Source: Stomoxys calcitrans
Taxonomy: Eukaryota; Arthropoda; Insecta; Diptera; Muscidae
Direction: 5' to 3'
Assembly: GCF_963082655.1 (NCBI RefSeq)
Contig: NC_081555.1
Coordinates: 21,366,643-21,430,642, forward strand
DNA length: 64,000 nt
Shown piece after piece: positions 11,228 through 23,700 of this stretch (positions are counted from its first letter, which is position 1; the number at the start of each line of letters is the position of its first letter). The notes under the pieces were generated by a model that saw only the letters and a program-made list of their open reading frames with translations, made no database searches and was not told the DNA's origin. A program made the translations under genes and the position numbers.

Positions 11228-11335
11228 CTTATTCGCAAAACTTAATGTAGATTTGAAATAGGTTTATTTGACAGATTTCATTTATAGATCTGTCAAATAA
11301 ACCTATTTTAAGGCTTCATTAAGTTTTGTGAAGAA
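11228..11335. mobile_element. Fold-back MITE-like hairpin, copy 1
   Basis: A 108 bp imperfect palindrome. The left arm CTTATTCGCAAAACTTAATG and the complement of the right arm, TTCTTCACAAAACTTAATGA, match, and the inner parts read AGGTTTATTTGACAGAT on each side of a loop of about 12 bases. A related copy is at 43059-43150. It has no coding content. Confidence 0.65.
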
Positions 11336-12039
11336 AACCCAAATTTTCTGTGAAATTTTTTCTAAAGACAAATTTTCTATGAAATCTCCCCATTACATTT
11401 AATTTCTATAAAATTTTCTATGAAAATGTCCCAGGGACAATGTAAATGGTTATCGTCCACCCGACAAGTGCTTGGAAGTCCGACATCGTGAATCTAGAAT
11501 TGTCGTCGATCCTTCAGAGCCAAGAGAGGTAGAAACGAGATTTTATTCTTGCTTCAGGGGTTAGAAAAACGCAAATCGTTAAAAGCCTGCACTTGGAGAT
11601 GACGTCAAGGCGAAAATACTGACGTTTAGTTTTGTTCACAATTTTCCAGAAGAAAGGTAGAAAGAAATCGCTGAGTTTTTATATATAAACTACCATCTTG
11701 ATGCTAAATAGAAGGAAAGTACATTGCCTGGGGAAGTCGAAAACCGTGGCATCTGGAGATGTGATTTTTCTAGCCAAACTATCACTTATCAGCGCTCTGT
11801 TACGAGCTTAGTACGGCTATGATAGCAATTTAACAGCAAAAATCCTAAATTAAAAACACGAAAATATTGAAAAAAATCTCAAAAACAACTAAAAGACCAC
11901 TATACGGACGACAAACATTTCGAGGTTTATAAAAGTAACAACGTAAGAAATCCATAACAGACCTTCTTACTGAAGGGTGCAAAAACTGGAAAGTGAGGAA
12001 CCCACTAATAGTGAAGAAAGATTTCGAAAATTTAGGCTT

Positions 12040-12754
12040 TTAGAGGCTCAGGAAGCTAAATCCGGGGATCATTTTATATAGAGGCTATATCAGCTTATAA
12101 ACCGATTTGAATCATATTTAGCACGGATGTTGAAATCGTTGCGGCAAATTTCAGTCAAATTGGATGAAAATTTTGTCTTTTAGGGGCTCAAGAAGTCAGT
12201 TTTAATGGGGACTTTATCAGTTGTTGATTGATTCCAATCATACTTGGCACTGAAGTCATAACAGAATTCCTTGTTTGGCACAGTTTAAAAAAATTTTGTA
12301 TATATCATGAAAATCTTTAAATGTTATGAAAGTTTTCCTTACAAGTATGAATCAAAATTTCATAAATATAATAACTTTGTTCGTGAACGACCATATTCTC
12401 AAATTTTTCGTCATAGAAATTCTCCTAATAATTATGAATTTTTGTTATTATATTAAAACTTTTCGTAGTAGTAGGCGTCTGTGATACAATGACAAACAAT
12501 CATGGCTCGACTCTCAGCAGTATACAAAAACTTTTTGAGATCTTAAAGAAACTGTACGGTAGACGTTGTCAGAATTGGAACGGTTGTGGACAATTTCGAA
12601 CTTTTCATTCACAAAATGTTGTTTATTTATGACCACTTGTACTTGCTTTGGTAACATATGTGCGTTGATTCACTTTTACGAACCAAAGGGGTCAATTTAA
12701 CAATGGTCATTCAACCACCCCAAGTATGGCGGCTGGGTGTACAAACTGATATAG
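12040..12754. repeat. Dispersed 110-130 bp fly repeat, left part
   Basis: Contains degenerate units of a family seen many times in this window, recognised by phrases such as aggctatatcagcttataaaccgat and aaatttcagtcaaattggatg. It continues at 13083 beyond a SINE insertion. Confidence 0.5.
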
Positions 12755-13067
12755 AAATTTTGCAAATTTTGCTCATGAACATTCCACTAAGGAACAGGGG
12801 CAAACTTCTCACATATCAATGAGTGCAGTCCGATTCAAGTTTAAGCTCAATGATAAGGGCATCCATTATATAGCCAAGTCCGAACGGCGTGCCACAGTGC
12901 GACGCCTCTTTGGAGAGAAATTTTACATGGCATAGTACCTCACAAATGTTGCCAGCATTAGGAGGGGAAAGCCATCGTTGAAAATTTTTTCTGATGGTCT
13001 CGCCAGGATTCGAACCCAGGGGTTCAGCGTCATATGCGGATATGCTAACCTCTGCTCTACGGTGGTC
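12755..13067 (-). mobile_element. tRNA-derived SINE with 15 bp target duplication
   Basis: A 313 bp element flanked by identical TACAAACTGATATAG copies (12740-12754 and 13068-13082). The head, on the minus strand, has an internal Pol III promoter: an A-box-like TAGAGCAGAGG near 13050-13060 and the B box GGTTCGAATCC at 13008-13018. The body reads through AATGCTGGCAACATTTGTGA and CACGCCGTTCGGAC to a tail with GGAATGTTCATGAGC. Overlapping open frames are not genes. It is the most complete copy here. Relatives are at 23.2-23.7, 38.3, 40.4 and 52.7 kb. Confidence 0.85.
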
Positions 13068-13082
13068 TACAAACTGATATAG

Positions 13083-13860
13083 CTTCCATATGAATCGATC
13101 TTCCCATTCGATTTCTTGACCCGCTAGTGTGAGAAAATGTTGCACGTTTTCACTGTACATTTTTTTCGCTATAACTTTTGTTACGACTTTCAAAATCCAC
13201 GAACGGAAGTTTCTGGAGCTACTCGCATTTACACGTTATACCCTTCACCATAGGATGGAGGTATACGGTATGGAGGTATGTTTCAAAGAAGTACAGCTAG
13301 GCACTTGCAATTTTGCCCACATACCTCCTATTAGTGTACGTCGGTTGGGATTATAAATGGACCATATCGGTCCATGTTTTGATATAGTTGCCATACAAAC
13401 TGATCTTGGATCTTGACTTCTTGAGCCCCTAGAAAGCGCAATTCTTATCCGATTTGAAATTTTGTATGAGGTGTTTTGTATGAATTCCAACAACCATGCT
13501 AAGTATGGTTAAATCGGCTCACAACCTGATATATTGTAGCTGCCATATAAACCGATCTCAGATCTTGATTTCTTAAGCCTTTAGAGTGCGCAATTATAAT
13601 CCGATTTACTTACCATATATGGTCTGAATCGGTTCATAATCTGATATATCTCTCGGTCTCGCGATCCCTTAAAGGGCTTATTCTTATCTGGTTTCACTAA
13701 AATTTCGACTATGACTTTTACTATGGTCTCCAAACCTGCTAAAGCTCCAATAACAGGGCAAATGGTGGCGCTATTGACATATCACACTTTTACTTGTTTT
13801 CATCCTATTTCAGTGAAATGTATACATTCGGGGACCGTTCAGTTGTCAAAGGGGTATAGT
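13083..13860. repeat. Dispersed 110-130 bp fly repeat, right part
   Basis: Tandem-like diverged units with phrases such as tatagttgccatacaaactgatcttgg, atctcagatcttgatttcttaagcc and ccgattt repeated every 110-130 bases. It includes an internal cccttcaccataggatgg motif near 13240 that recurs at 35.9 kb. Confidence 0.6.
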
Positions 13861-14960
13861 ACAAGTCATTCATAAGGCTCACCTTTAAATTGCAGACAGA
13901 TTATCTCAGAGCCGGAAGTTGCTATATTTAGAAGAACGGAAACCAAGCAAATCTTTAAAACCAATATCCTAGACAACCAAACAAACCCCATACAGGTTGT
14001 CTTAAGATTTCCTATTATCTTGGAAAGGGGTAAAAGAGAGACAAATACCAAGGCTACATAGTTTTTTTCGTTGCAAGCAAAACCAAAACATATGGCCATC
14101 TTTGATGTGGAGAGTTGAAAACATTACCATATGTGGTGTTTTGTGGCTTTGGGGTGAGCATTTTTTTTAAGTTGTGGGATACTTGGAGTTGATCTATGAT
14201 TACCAGACATAGGATTAATACTGTGGGCACAATTCACAATCGAATTTTTGTAAACAAAATCAAAACGTAAGAACATGATTGTTTACTTTGGATTTTCCTA
14301 AGAGTTGAAAGAATCTAAACATTGGCATTGCAGCTACCACGGAAGTAAAAAAAAAAACATAACCCAACTCGTTAAGGGAACATTTAAAATTTCCCTTTCA
14401 ATAAGATTCAAATGTACAATTATGTTTGTGAGATATGACTTAGAACCAAACGTTTTATTTTTTTCTCATCCTCTTCATTTACTTCATTATTATCTTGTGT
14501 GTCTCCCATTGGAAATCTTTATTGCCTGTCTCTGACGATGTCTGGGGCGACTATGGTCTAAAGTTGAACTGTGTGCTTTACTCGGGCCGAATTTTATGCC
14601 TTAGCTGCTTTCGCTAAGTACAGAATCTCTTCCTAATGGGGCTATGTTTTAAAAATAAACTTGGAATTACACCATGGCAAACGTGTGTTTTTCTCCTCCT
14701 CATCGCTTTCATCGTCGTCGTCTTCGCAGTGTTGCTTCATTTCCAATACGGAGAACAACATACAAAGTAGCAATAGACATTAAAAGTTGTTACAACAGGA
14801 GGCCAGGTCTTCCATGTGGCATAGCTATGAAGAGACTATAAAAATAGCAATGAAGGGCTTTAGATACGCTAAGATGTTCAAAACTATTCTGCTGCTCTTT
14901 TTTAATACCTGAATGGAATTAAAGAAGAAGAAATAAGGCGTTCATACTACAATATTTATA
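13861..14960. other. No gene recognised
   Basis: AT-rich DNA with two short open frames (13866-14099 minus, 14305-14535 plus) that lack domains. A ctcgggccgaattttatgcc motif near 14580 resembles the palindromic end of the dispersed repeat family. Confidence 0.4.
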
Positions 14961-16175
14961 CCCTAAACCCATTCTGTGGTACAGGGTATTACAACTTAGT
15001 GCATTTGTTTGTAGGAAGGAAGGTTTGAAGGAAGAAAGAAAGATTGATTAGTATACCGATCGACTCAGAATCACTTTCTGATTTGATTTGGCTAAGTGCG
15101 TCTGTCGGTCTGTCTGTCCGTCTGTCCGTGTTAATTTGTGTACAAACTACAGGTCGCAATTTTCATTCGATCATCTTCAAATTCGGTACGGGCATGTTTT
15201 TCGGCCTAGAGACGAAGCATATTGAAATTGGAAAAAATCGGTTCGGATTTGGATATAGCTTCCATATATATGTTCGTCCGATTTATAGTAATACTGCAAT
15301 AAAGTGGTCATTTGTTAACCGATTCTCTCGAAATTTGGCAGAAGGGATAATCCTTCGACTCTCGGAATAACGGGTGAATTTCATAGAAATCGGTTCAGAT
15401 TTGGACATAGCTCCGATATATATGTTCGTCCGATTTTCAGTAATACTGCAATAAAGTGGTCATTTGTTAACCGATTCTCTCGAAATTTTGCAGGAGGGAT
15501 TTTCTCTTGATTCTCGACATTAATGGTGAATTTCATAGAAATCATATATAGATAGCCCGGCTTACACTCCTAGAGCCAATGCATGCGCATTTATTGACCA
15601 ATCTTCCCAAAACTTTTTACAACGCTTTCCTCGACGACTTTCACAATGTCTACAAAGTTTACTCGAAATCGGTTCAAATTTAGGTATAGCTCCCATATAT
15701 ATGTTCGTCCGATTTTGAGAAATATTGCAATAAAGCGCTCATTTGTTAACCGATTCTCTCGAAATTTGGCAGGAAGGATTTTCTTATGATTTTTAATATT
15801 ACCGATGAATTTCATAGAAATCGGTCCAGAGTAAGATATAGCTGTCTTATATGTAAATAGTCCGATTTCCACTTCCAGAGCCACTGCAGACCAATCTTGT
15901 CAAAATTTTGCGCAACTGAGAAGTTTGCTCGAAATCGGTTTAGAATTAGATATAGCTCCCATATATATGTTCGTCGGATTTTGGGTAATTTGCAATAATG
16001 TTGCCATTTGTGAACCGTTGTTAATACAGATTGAACATATTTGCTCGAAATGTGATACGGATTGTTTTATAACCCGTCTGAAAACATCCGGCGGAGTCCA
16101 TCAAAATTGGTTCAGAATAAGACATAGCTTCCACTTTGTACCTATAGGGTAGATGTAGGGTATTATAAAGTCGGC
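14960..16175. repeat. Dispersed tandem repeat cluster, variant family
   Basis: Four or five diverged units carrying ctcccatatatatgttcgtccgattt, gcaataaagtggtcatttgttaaccg and attctctcgaaatttggcagg, spaced by roughly 130-270 bases. It starts near acccattctgtggtacagggtat and ends near gtagggtattataaagtcgg. Open frames inside merely reflect the repeats. Confidence 0.75.
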
Positions 16176-16289
16176 ACCGCCTGACTTTCGCCTTTCCTTA
16201 CTGGTTTTAAATAAAAGTCTGAATTTTTTTTTTCAATTTGTTCTATAACCCAACATTTTGCTTAAACCTTTATATCCTGAGTATTTATG

Positions 16290-18430
16290 TAGAAGCGATA
16301 TTATATTGCTCTATGGACATGTGTTACACATATATTTTTAAGTTGAGAAGCATTATTTTATAAACTGTTATACGCTTAGATGAGATAATGAGATTTTAAT
16401 CTGTTCTTGTACGTTTTGATCTTTGTAGTATGATATGTATAACAGTTTGACAGTATCTGCTTAATCATAAAAGCATTGTTTTGGATGGTAGTATGACAGT
16501 ATAACAGTTTGTAAGTATAAAAGTTTGATAGTATAACAGTTTGGCAGTATAACAGTAAAATTTTGTTAGTATAACAGTTTGGCAGTATAACAGTAGCATT
16601 TTGTAAGTATAACAGTTTGGCAGTATAATAGTTTGAAAGAATAACAGGATGTTTAATGAGTGAGTCTTGAGTATTTATGACAGTATAACAGTTTGACAGT
16701 ATCTGCTTAGTCATAAAAGTGTTATTCGAGCTCGAGAGCCACAGACTGCCACATATACTAGCCGAAAAACTTGCAAACAAAAATCTAGCCTGGTTTAACG
16801 ATTATAGTACCCAACTCTCGTTGCATAACATAAATAGTAATAATGTAAAAAAAAATAAAAAATCTTGGATGAGTGCAGCACAGCAACTTTTAATGGACAT
16901 GAAAGCCAATAAGTTTAATGATCACTTACAAAAAGCGCAGCAAAGTGAAAACAGAATATATAAATACCTCGATTACAATGTTGGCCCCATGTATTGCACA
17001 GAAAAATTCAGCCAAGAACAAATAACTTTGATTCTGAAAGCTAGAGGTGATCTAATGTGGTTGAACTTTAATAAATATAGGACCTCGAATGAACAAAGAT
17101 GTTCATTGTGTAATTTGGGAAAAGCAGAAAATTTAGCCCATTTCATTGGCCGCTGTCCAGTATTAGCAAATATGAGAGTTAGACATTTTAATAGAACTCT
17201 ATTGGATCAAACCGAAATTATTAGCATACTAAATGGTGGTGAAGGTTTTTGCTGGGTGAATTTACTAAACTTCTTAAAGGAAGCAAGAAAATATAGAAAT
17301 ATGTTAATAGAAGAGTTTAATTACTAATTAAGAATAAAATCAAACAGAAAAATATAATAACTCAATACTCCGGCAGACGGTTTAATTATAAACCATGCTG
17401 TAAAATTCTTTATTATCAATAAGATATTTTTTGTAAAATTGTTTTATACATATTATAACGTTATATGAAATAAAGAACCATTGAATTGAATTGAAAAAAT
17501 AGTCATAAAAACATAGTTTTGTATTTTATTGTTCTATATGTTACATTTTAACTCAGAAAACATACCGTGCTATAGCAGTTTAAAATTATAACAGTATAAA
17601 AATGCTAAGGAACATAGAAATACCACAACACACAGTCCTAAACCAAAATTGCACTAAGTTTTCTAAAAAATACCATGAAAAGGTACAGAGCATTTTTCAG
17701 AAGCGATACCATTATCCATGCATTTTTAAATTGATAAGCATTTTTTTTTAAACTGTAATACAATATTTTTGACCTGTTTTTGCATGTTTTTAACTTTTCA
17801 GTTTGACATTATAACAGTTTGAAAATAAATGTAGTTTGGGAAGTGCAACAATTTGACAGTATAACAGTTTGACTGTATAAAAGTTTGAAAATATAACAGT
17901 TTGACAATAAAACAGTTTGACAATATAACAGTTTGACAATATAACGGGTTGACAGTGTAATAGTGTAAAAGCAAGTTTAGTGAGTAGCTCCTGAATATTT
18001 TTGCAGAAGCGATACTATAATGTATTATTGGCATGTGTTATACATGCATTCGTAAATTCAGAAGCATTTTTGTTATTGACTGTGATATACTTGGCTGAGA
18101 CAAGTTTTTTAAACTGTTCATGCACGTTTTAAGCTTTATACAGTACAGTATCTGCTTATACAGTACAGTATCATAAATGGCCAGCATACAAATCCGCGTA
18201 TGAATTAAAGCACACGGACAGTGTAAACAACTTCGTGTGACTCTATTTCAAAGCTATTTAATTCAGTTGATGTTTAATGATACTCACACGAACAAAGTTT
18301 AATCTTTTGAACTGTGTAACTGCGCCCATTAGTGTCATAAATAAATAGTTTTATTTTTAATTTTTCTATATTTTACATTTTAAGTCAGGAAACGTACTGT
18401 GCTATGGCAATTTAACAGTATAACACTTTG
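16290..18430. repeat. Three-copy composite repeat with 15 bp minisatellite
   Basis: Three diverged segments (starting about 16290, 17680 and 17990) share gaagcgata, catgtgttacacat, agaagcatttt, aaactgt and tgcacgttttaa in the same order. Each then carries an array or remnant of the phrase ACAGTTTGACAGTAT. The arrays at 16440-16700 and 17800-17960 are the clearest. A LINE insertion (16719-17500) splits the first segment. Confidence 0.7.
16719..17500 (+). mobile_element. 5'-truncated LINE with target duplication
   Basis: A 782 bp insertion flanked by AGTCATAAAA direct repeats (16709-16718, 17501-17510). The open frame to 17327 (about 202 residues) is the C-terminal part of a non-LTR retrotransposon ORF2. 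It carries a helical region and a CCHC-type knuckle, CSLCNLGKAENLAHFIGRCP. It is followed by an AT-rich 3' UTR ending in aataaagaacc and ttgaattgaattgaaaaaat. RT and endonuclease domains are absent, so it is dead on arrival. The open frame and clear target duplication suggest a fairly recent insertion. Clade (I-like) is inferred. Confidence 0.88.
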
Positions 18431-18439
18431 CGAAGTGTT

Positions 18440-19420
18440 GTTCTATCTTTACTTCCTTAAATATTTTGAAATTATCTTGGCCCGAATAATTTTCCTATGC
18501 CAATCTAAGTTCCCAACAAATTGATTTTTCTCTTAACAATCGTCTGGTTTACTACATGCGTGCGTGACTGTGCTAGTTTCTTTACTTCCGCATAGATTTA
18601 TCTCTTGAATTCCTTTGCTCAAAGCCTCGCCATTAATTTCCTACAAATTTGTTGCTGTTGAACATTTTTAAATGCCTACCTATGCTGATCGCCGCCACCA
18701 GCTAGCTCCAGCATTGATCCCTAGTGGCATGTGCTTCATAAATACCAGAGCTTATTTCTTTAAATTTTTTTTTGCTTTTGTGTATTACTTTTTTTCATTT
18801 CACTCAATATCATCTTCATTTCAAAGTTATTCTAAAATTAGTGCCCTGCAACATAGTGGCTGTGCCTTTTGGTAGAGGATAGGATTGTTATGTTGACTCG
18901 CTCTTGTTAGAGAGTGAGTGAGTAAATATAATGCAAGAAATCTAAATCTTCTATACAATGTTGTCTGGTTTGGAATTGGGGCAAGCACTATGTATGCATG
19001 GGAAACTTAAAATACCATAGGGATTTTTTTCTAAGGTGTTAAAATGTCGCCATATCTTGTCATAGGCAAACGGAAGTGAAAATTGTTTTTAATTAATTTT
19101 ACAGTTTTATTTTGAATTAATTGAAATCAGCTGATTTGGGGATGGGTGCGTAATCAATGTGATAATCTACGAACTATCGATAACGTATCGATAATTATTT
19201 TATATACTAGGTGTACTGACATGAACCAAGAGTTTTGATATGAGTATTTGTCAATTTGTAAAGCATAGGTATTTTCAATGATACAAATTTAAGTAAAATA
19301 ATATGAAGTATACTGAAACAAAATAAGTTAATATTTAAAAGAAAGCAAGTAAAATTTAATAAAATGAAAATTTTTAAAATTAAGAAAAAATTATATTTGG
19401 TACGTATGTTGAAAGTCGTA
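18440..19420. other. No gene recognised
   Basis: AT-rich intronic DNA. The TATCGATAACGTATCGATAA cluster around 19179 contains two TATCGATA-like DREF-type motifs by sequence only. Short open frames at 18672-18875 and 19207-19479 have no recognisable domain. Confidence 0.4.
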
Positions 19421-19429
19421 AAATATGTC

Positions 19430-19870
19430 CTTGTGCTAAATTTCACCCAAATCGGATGAAAATTGAGGTTTCTAGTCATAACGGAAGTTCTTGTGACAAA
19501 TTTCAGCCAAATTGGATGAAAATTGAGATTTATAGGGCTGAAGAAGTCAAATCCTGGGATTGGTTTATTGGGGCTATATCAGTTTTTAGATCTATCTGGA
19601 GCATACTTGGCAAACATTTTGGAAGTCGCAATAGAAGTCCTTGTGCCAAATTTCGACCTAATCGGATGCAAATCGAGGTTTCTACGGGGTCAGGAAGTCA
19701 AAACCGGTGGCCGATTAATATGGGGGTATATCAGTTTTTAAACCAATTCCGAAAATATTTGGCACAAATGTTAAAATCCGTGACAGAAGTCCTGTGCCAA
19801 ATTTCAGTCAAATCAGACGAATATTGAGACTTAAGAAGTCAAAACCGGGGATCGGTTTATATGGGGCCAT
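19430..19870. repeat. Dispersed 150 bp repeat cluster
   Basis: Three units with gccaaatttc, aatcggatg-aaattgaggttt, gaagtcaaa-ccgg and tatatcagttttta recurring about every 150 bases. This is a variant of the family at 12.0, 25.1 and 35.9 kb. The open frames in it are repeat artefacts. Confidence 0.65.
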
Positions 19871-19999
19871 ATCCAAATCTGAACCGATATGGCCCATTTG
19901 CAATTCCCAATAATCGACATCAATGAGAAGTATCTATGCAAATGAGAAGTATCCGTGCAAATCACCAAGATCTTGAAGAAAACCCTAGGATGGAAAGCC

Positions 20000-21400
20000 T
20001 GTGGCCTTGTAGACCTGGGCATGAGTAGAACAGGTGTTCGATCGTCACTTCCTTATCCTCATCAAGACAGCGTCGCCAGAAGTCGGTATGGAATATCGCG
20101 CAGTGTCCCCTTATTATTCTTGGTGTCGTAAACCCTTGCCAAGATCCAGCAATTCCCTCGTCCTCCTTCGGTCGACACGAATGTGGTGTTTAACGCAAAT
20201 GCATGGCCCAAACCTGCGAATCCCAAGGGTGAAAACAATGCGTCTAGCAACGCCCCCACATGTGGTAACCCACCCAAGAGTACCAATTTAATCGTCACCA
20301 TTGTGAGGCTGGAACCGAAATTCCAAGGGCTCCTGACACCCGTGGTACCAGATTAAAGTCCGTGGTACCAGACTTCGTAGCCTTGAAAGACTACTACCAG
20401 TTGAACCCCAAACTGTTCCGGATTGGTCAATGCGGCCACCCTCACGGATGACCGATCACAACAAAAAAAGGTACAGGAAACAACGGTGGGCAAACGCCGC
20501 AGCATCAACATGGGCAAGGCATATGCCAGGCCATGTCATGCGCAGCATCAAATCACTCGGCCGCGCCAGTACAGCAACACCTCGCCATGGATAACTAGCG
20601 TGTATTCACGCGTCCACTTAGTTTTGTTCGTCTCCTAATAAATACTTCCCGGGAAAAGGTGGCCAGCCTTCCAACAGTCGTATCGTCTTCAAGGGCCCTA
20701 CTGAAATCCTGCACCGCCTCACTAATGCCAATCGCGCTTAAATCTGCATTCCGACAGTACATGCATCCAGTCCTCAGGTCTCCCACAGTTGCACAGATCA
20801 GTCGCGGACAAGCCTAGACTTAGGCCGAAGCTTAATTCCGTCACTGTTCGTCCATCTCGTTCCCCACCTATCATCAAGACGCTTCAAAAAGAGTGCCTTG
20901 AGCCTCCTAGCATCCCCATTTGCCAGCTCAAAGCGGTGAACCAATCCTCACATACAAAGGGAATTCCCTTTTTGACACTATACAGAATAGCCATGTATCA
21001 AGCGGGGGAGAGCCAAGCAATACCGGTAGTGCATTTGTCGAACCAGTCTTACACACAGGGAAGCAAGCCAGCATTTCCACCTTCTAACATGAGAGGATTT
21101 TCGTTACGCAAGCAACAAATAAGACCTAAGACCTCAATCACTTCTCAGAAGACCATTCCGGCTACTCCTGGCCATCCAACCAAGGCCCGGAGCATATCGA
21201 ACGGGGGGTTTTTCTCATCATACGGTAGGTATATGGCTGCCACGACCAGTGATGGTTTGCCTGGCCTTTCCAGGGCTACTACCGTTAAATTCCCATTGCT
21301 GCCGCGAGATGGGTATATATCGCTATTTGCTACGTTGCAGCTTCTAATCGTAACTTCTGTCGGGAGAAAATGAGTTTAATGGTGATTTTGATTGTTCAAA
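20000..21400 (-). mobile_element. Degenerate LINE fragment with Cys-His knuckle
   Basis: A stretch that is markedly more GC-rich than its surroundings. On the minus strand, rc of about 20733-20810 reads DLCNCGRPEDWMHVLSECRF, a CX1CX8-12HX4C knuckle of the type at the C-terminus of R1/jockey-like ORF2 proteins. Upstream minus-strand sequence has no long frame, so the element is broken by stops and shifts. The plus-strand frames at 20034-20291 and 20789-21373 look like shadows. Family assignment is tentative. Confidence 0.5.
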
Positions 21401-23215
21401 TTTTAGGTATTTGGGAACTAATGAGGCAAATTCATACTACGGTGATGTAATATTTTTTGGCAGACGTTTAAGTCTTCCAAATTCAGTATTTTTTTGTAAT
21501 TTTATTTCATATGAAAAATTAAAAAGCTTGAGGTTTAGTAAGGAATCACCTAACTTGCTTTCTTAAGTGAGAACCCGAGTTGAGTGAGTTCAGAATTTGA
21601 TGATATTCACATAATTTATTTAGAGGGGTGTATGGGATAAACCCTAAATCTTATGTAGATAATGGAAAGCTGCAAAGAACTAACCTCTTGGACGCGTTGC
21701 TTGGAAGTGACATATTGCAATGAAATCAAAATGTTGTGTGTTCGTTTGCCCAAAAACATCCAGAGAGAGCTAAAATGTACCATTTCATACACCCTGCCAA
21801 GTCTATGGGGTAGACTGTAGCACTTTTAACCAGCAGCTATAATTCTTAGCTACCTACACCATAATAGCGGCGTATACTGAATATTATGCATATTCCCTAA
21901 CACCAATATTTAGGCAAACTGTGCGTAACTTGACGCGTAATACAGCTGATTGCCGCCATTCAAGCAAGTTTTGTTTGTTCGATTGAAAATGTGAATAGTG
22001 TACCATTTTGAGAGGATTGGGATGACAATTTCAAAATTTTGTTCCTTTTATGTGTAATATTTTTTTCTAGAATCGAAATCACGATATGATTGCGTGTTAC
22101 CACGTTACCACGGCTCTGAACCACAGCCCTGTCTATACCATTTCTTCCAGTAGTCCTGAGCTGTTCGTCGATGGCTGTCTCTGATTGGTGCCGGTTAATC
22201 TGCATTAGTCATATGTAGCCCCTAAATCCTTGGGCCTCATCCAGTAAAAAAAAAACTTAATTACACATATTTACCACCAAACATTCATAATTTTTATCCT
22301 GTTTGCTGTAAGGTTCCGCAAATAGAGCTTTCATCTAAACCGATCCCCTGATATGACGGCAAGTAGTATCAATAACCCATTTAGATTTCTTTCAAATTTC
22401 AAACAAGAACTTTGAAATTCAAGTCGATCAAAATGTTGTCAGCATTCTATAATTCCCAATAAAAAACATCTATGAAACCCTTAATATTTTTTCTAATTAT
22501 TGCACACTCATTGCATCACGAATCTCATTTGCTGGCATTTGCCAAATCTCTTACTCTCTTAAATCTATTCTGCTCACTATCATTCCCTTCTCTGTATAGT
22601 TTGGCTAAGGGGAGTTGTAGGCATAAAGCGAAGTTCAATTACCTTTAACCGCAAAGGATTACAGCCGCCAAACGAAGAAGATGATAATGACGATGATGAT
22701 GGTGATAATGATGGAGACTATAAACCGATTTAAAACATTTAATACCAACCAAATTACACAAAACTCGGCAACCAAAACAACAACAAAAACTACTACAACA
22801 ACAAACAGCTAATTACGCCATATATATACATTTACAAACACATCTTCACATACAGATCATGGACGTAAGATATCTACATGTGTGAGTGCGTATATAGGAG
22901 GCATGTTTAGTGTTTGATTCCACGTAAATACGAGTGTCGGATATACGTTTCGTATGTTTTGGGTATTTCAAAATAGTTTCGATATAAATAGAATCTGAAC
23001 TCAATCTCAAGTCTATAGAATGGGTGAAACCAATGAATGCAACAAACAGCGAGTTGCGCCAATGAAGAAAAGTGCTGATTTTTTTTTTTTGGTGAGTAAA
23101 GGAAAACGAAATAGAGATTCTGCGAGGGTTGTATAATAAATGAGGTTGAGATTGGATATAAGCAATATGCATGTCTTATAAATATAGGGATTAAATTATA
23201 AATAGGTATATGGTT
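21400..23215. other. No gene recognised
   Basis: AT-rich intronic DNA with a GAT/GAC trinucleotide-rich stretch at 22675-22720 and CAA-rich DNA at 22770-22810. Open frames at 22846-23248 are low in information and lack domains. Confidence 0.4.
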
Positions 23216-23239
23216 TAAACATACGTATGCAAGTTTGCA

Positions 23240-23380
23240 CGTGAACATTCCATTAAGAACAGATTTTGGTTTAATGGATGGTAATCGTTGAGCTTACAAT
23301 TGAATCGGACAGCACTCATTGATATGTGAGAAGTTTGCCCCGGTTCCTTAATGGAATGTTCATAGGCAAATTTGCATTTG
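23240..23380 (+). mobile_element. SINE tail fragment
   Basis: Shares gaatcggacagcactcattg, atatgtgagaagtttgcccc and ttccttaatggaatgttcat with the 3' half of the SINE at 12755-13067. The head with the A and B boxes is missing, so it is a truncated copy. Confidence 0.65.
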
Positions 23381-23449
23381 CAATCGTAAGGGACCTCTTA
23401 GTAAGGAGTCTTAATATGGCTGAAGGCCTATTAAAACCTACCCGATAAG

Positions 23450-23700
23450 GGAAAAATGCAAATGTGCACCTGAACATTCCATTAAGGAAAAGTGGAGATA
23501 CTTCTCTCATATCAATGAGTGCTGGCCGATACAAACTTAATTTAACTGATAAGGGACCTCCTTTTTATTACAGAGTAGAGAAGTTTACACGGCTTGATTG
23601 CCTCTGGCAATAACCTCAAAAGTGTCACCAGCTCAAGGAAATGATAACCACCGCTAAAAATTTTTCCGATTTTCTCGCCGTATTTCTCGTATTTGAATCT
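23450..23700 (-). mobile_element. SINE copy, degenerate
   Basis: Minus-strand relative of the same SINE: cctgaacattccattaagga, tctcatatcaatgagtgctgg, agtgtcaccagctc and ccgattttctcgcc appear in the order expected for the inverted orientation. The region corresponding to the B box is decayed. It lies head-away from the tail fragment at 23240-23380. Confidence 0.6.

Noticed and set aside
13000..13067. tRNA-like sequence with GGTTCGAATCC
   Set aside because: Not a functional tRNA: no proper acceptor stem pairing or anticodon loop, and it continues into a repeated SINE body with a target duplication.
15044..16152. Open frames in the 15-16 kb region (108, 97 and 75 codons)
   Set aside because: They repeat the same words as the dispersed repeat units on both strands, so they reflect the repeat, not a gene.
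16376..18034. CRISPR-like appearance of regularly spaced ACAGTTTGACAGTAT repeats
   Set aside because: Eukaryotic AT-rich minisatellite: no unique spacers, irregular period, no cas genes.
20789..21373. Plus-strand 194-codon frame
   Set aside because: Lies opposite a minus-strand LINE remnant that has a recognisable Cys-His knuckle. The plus frame has no domain.
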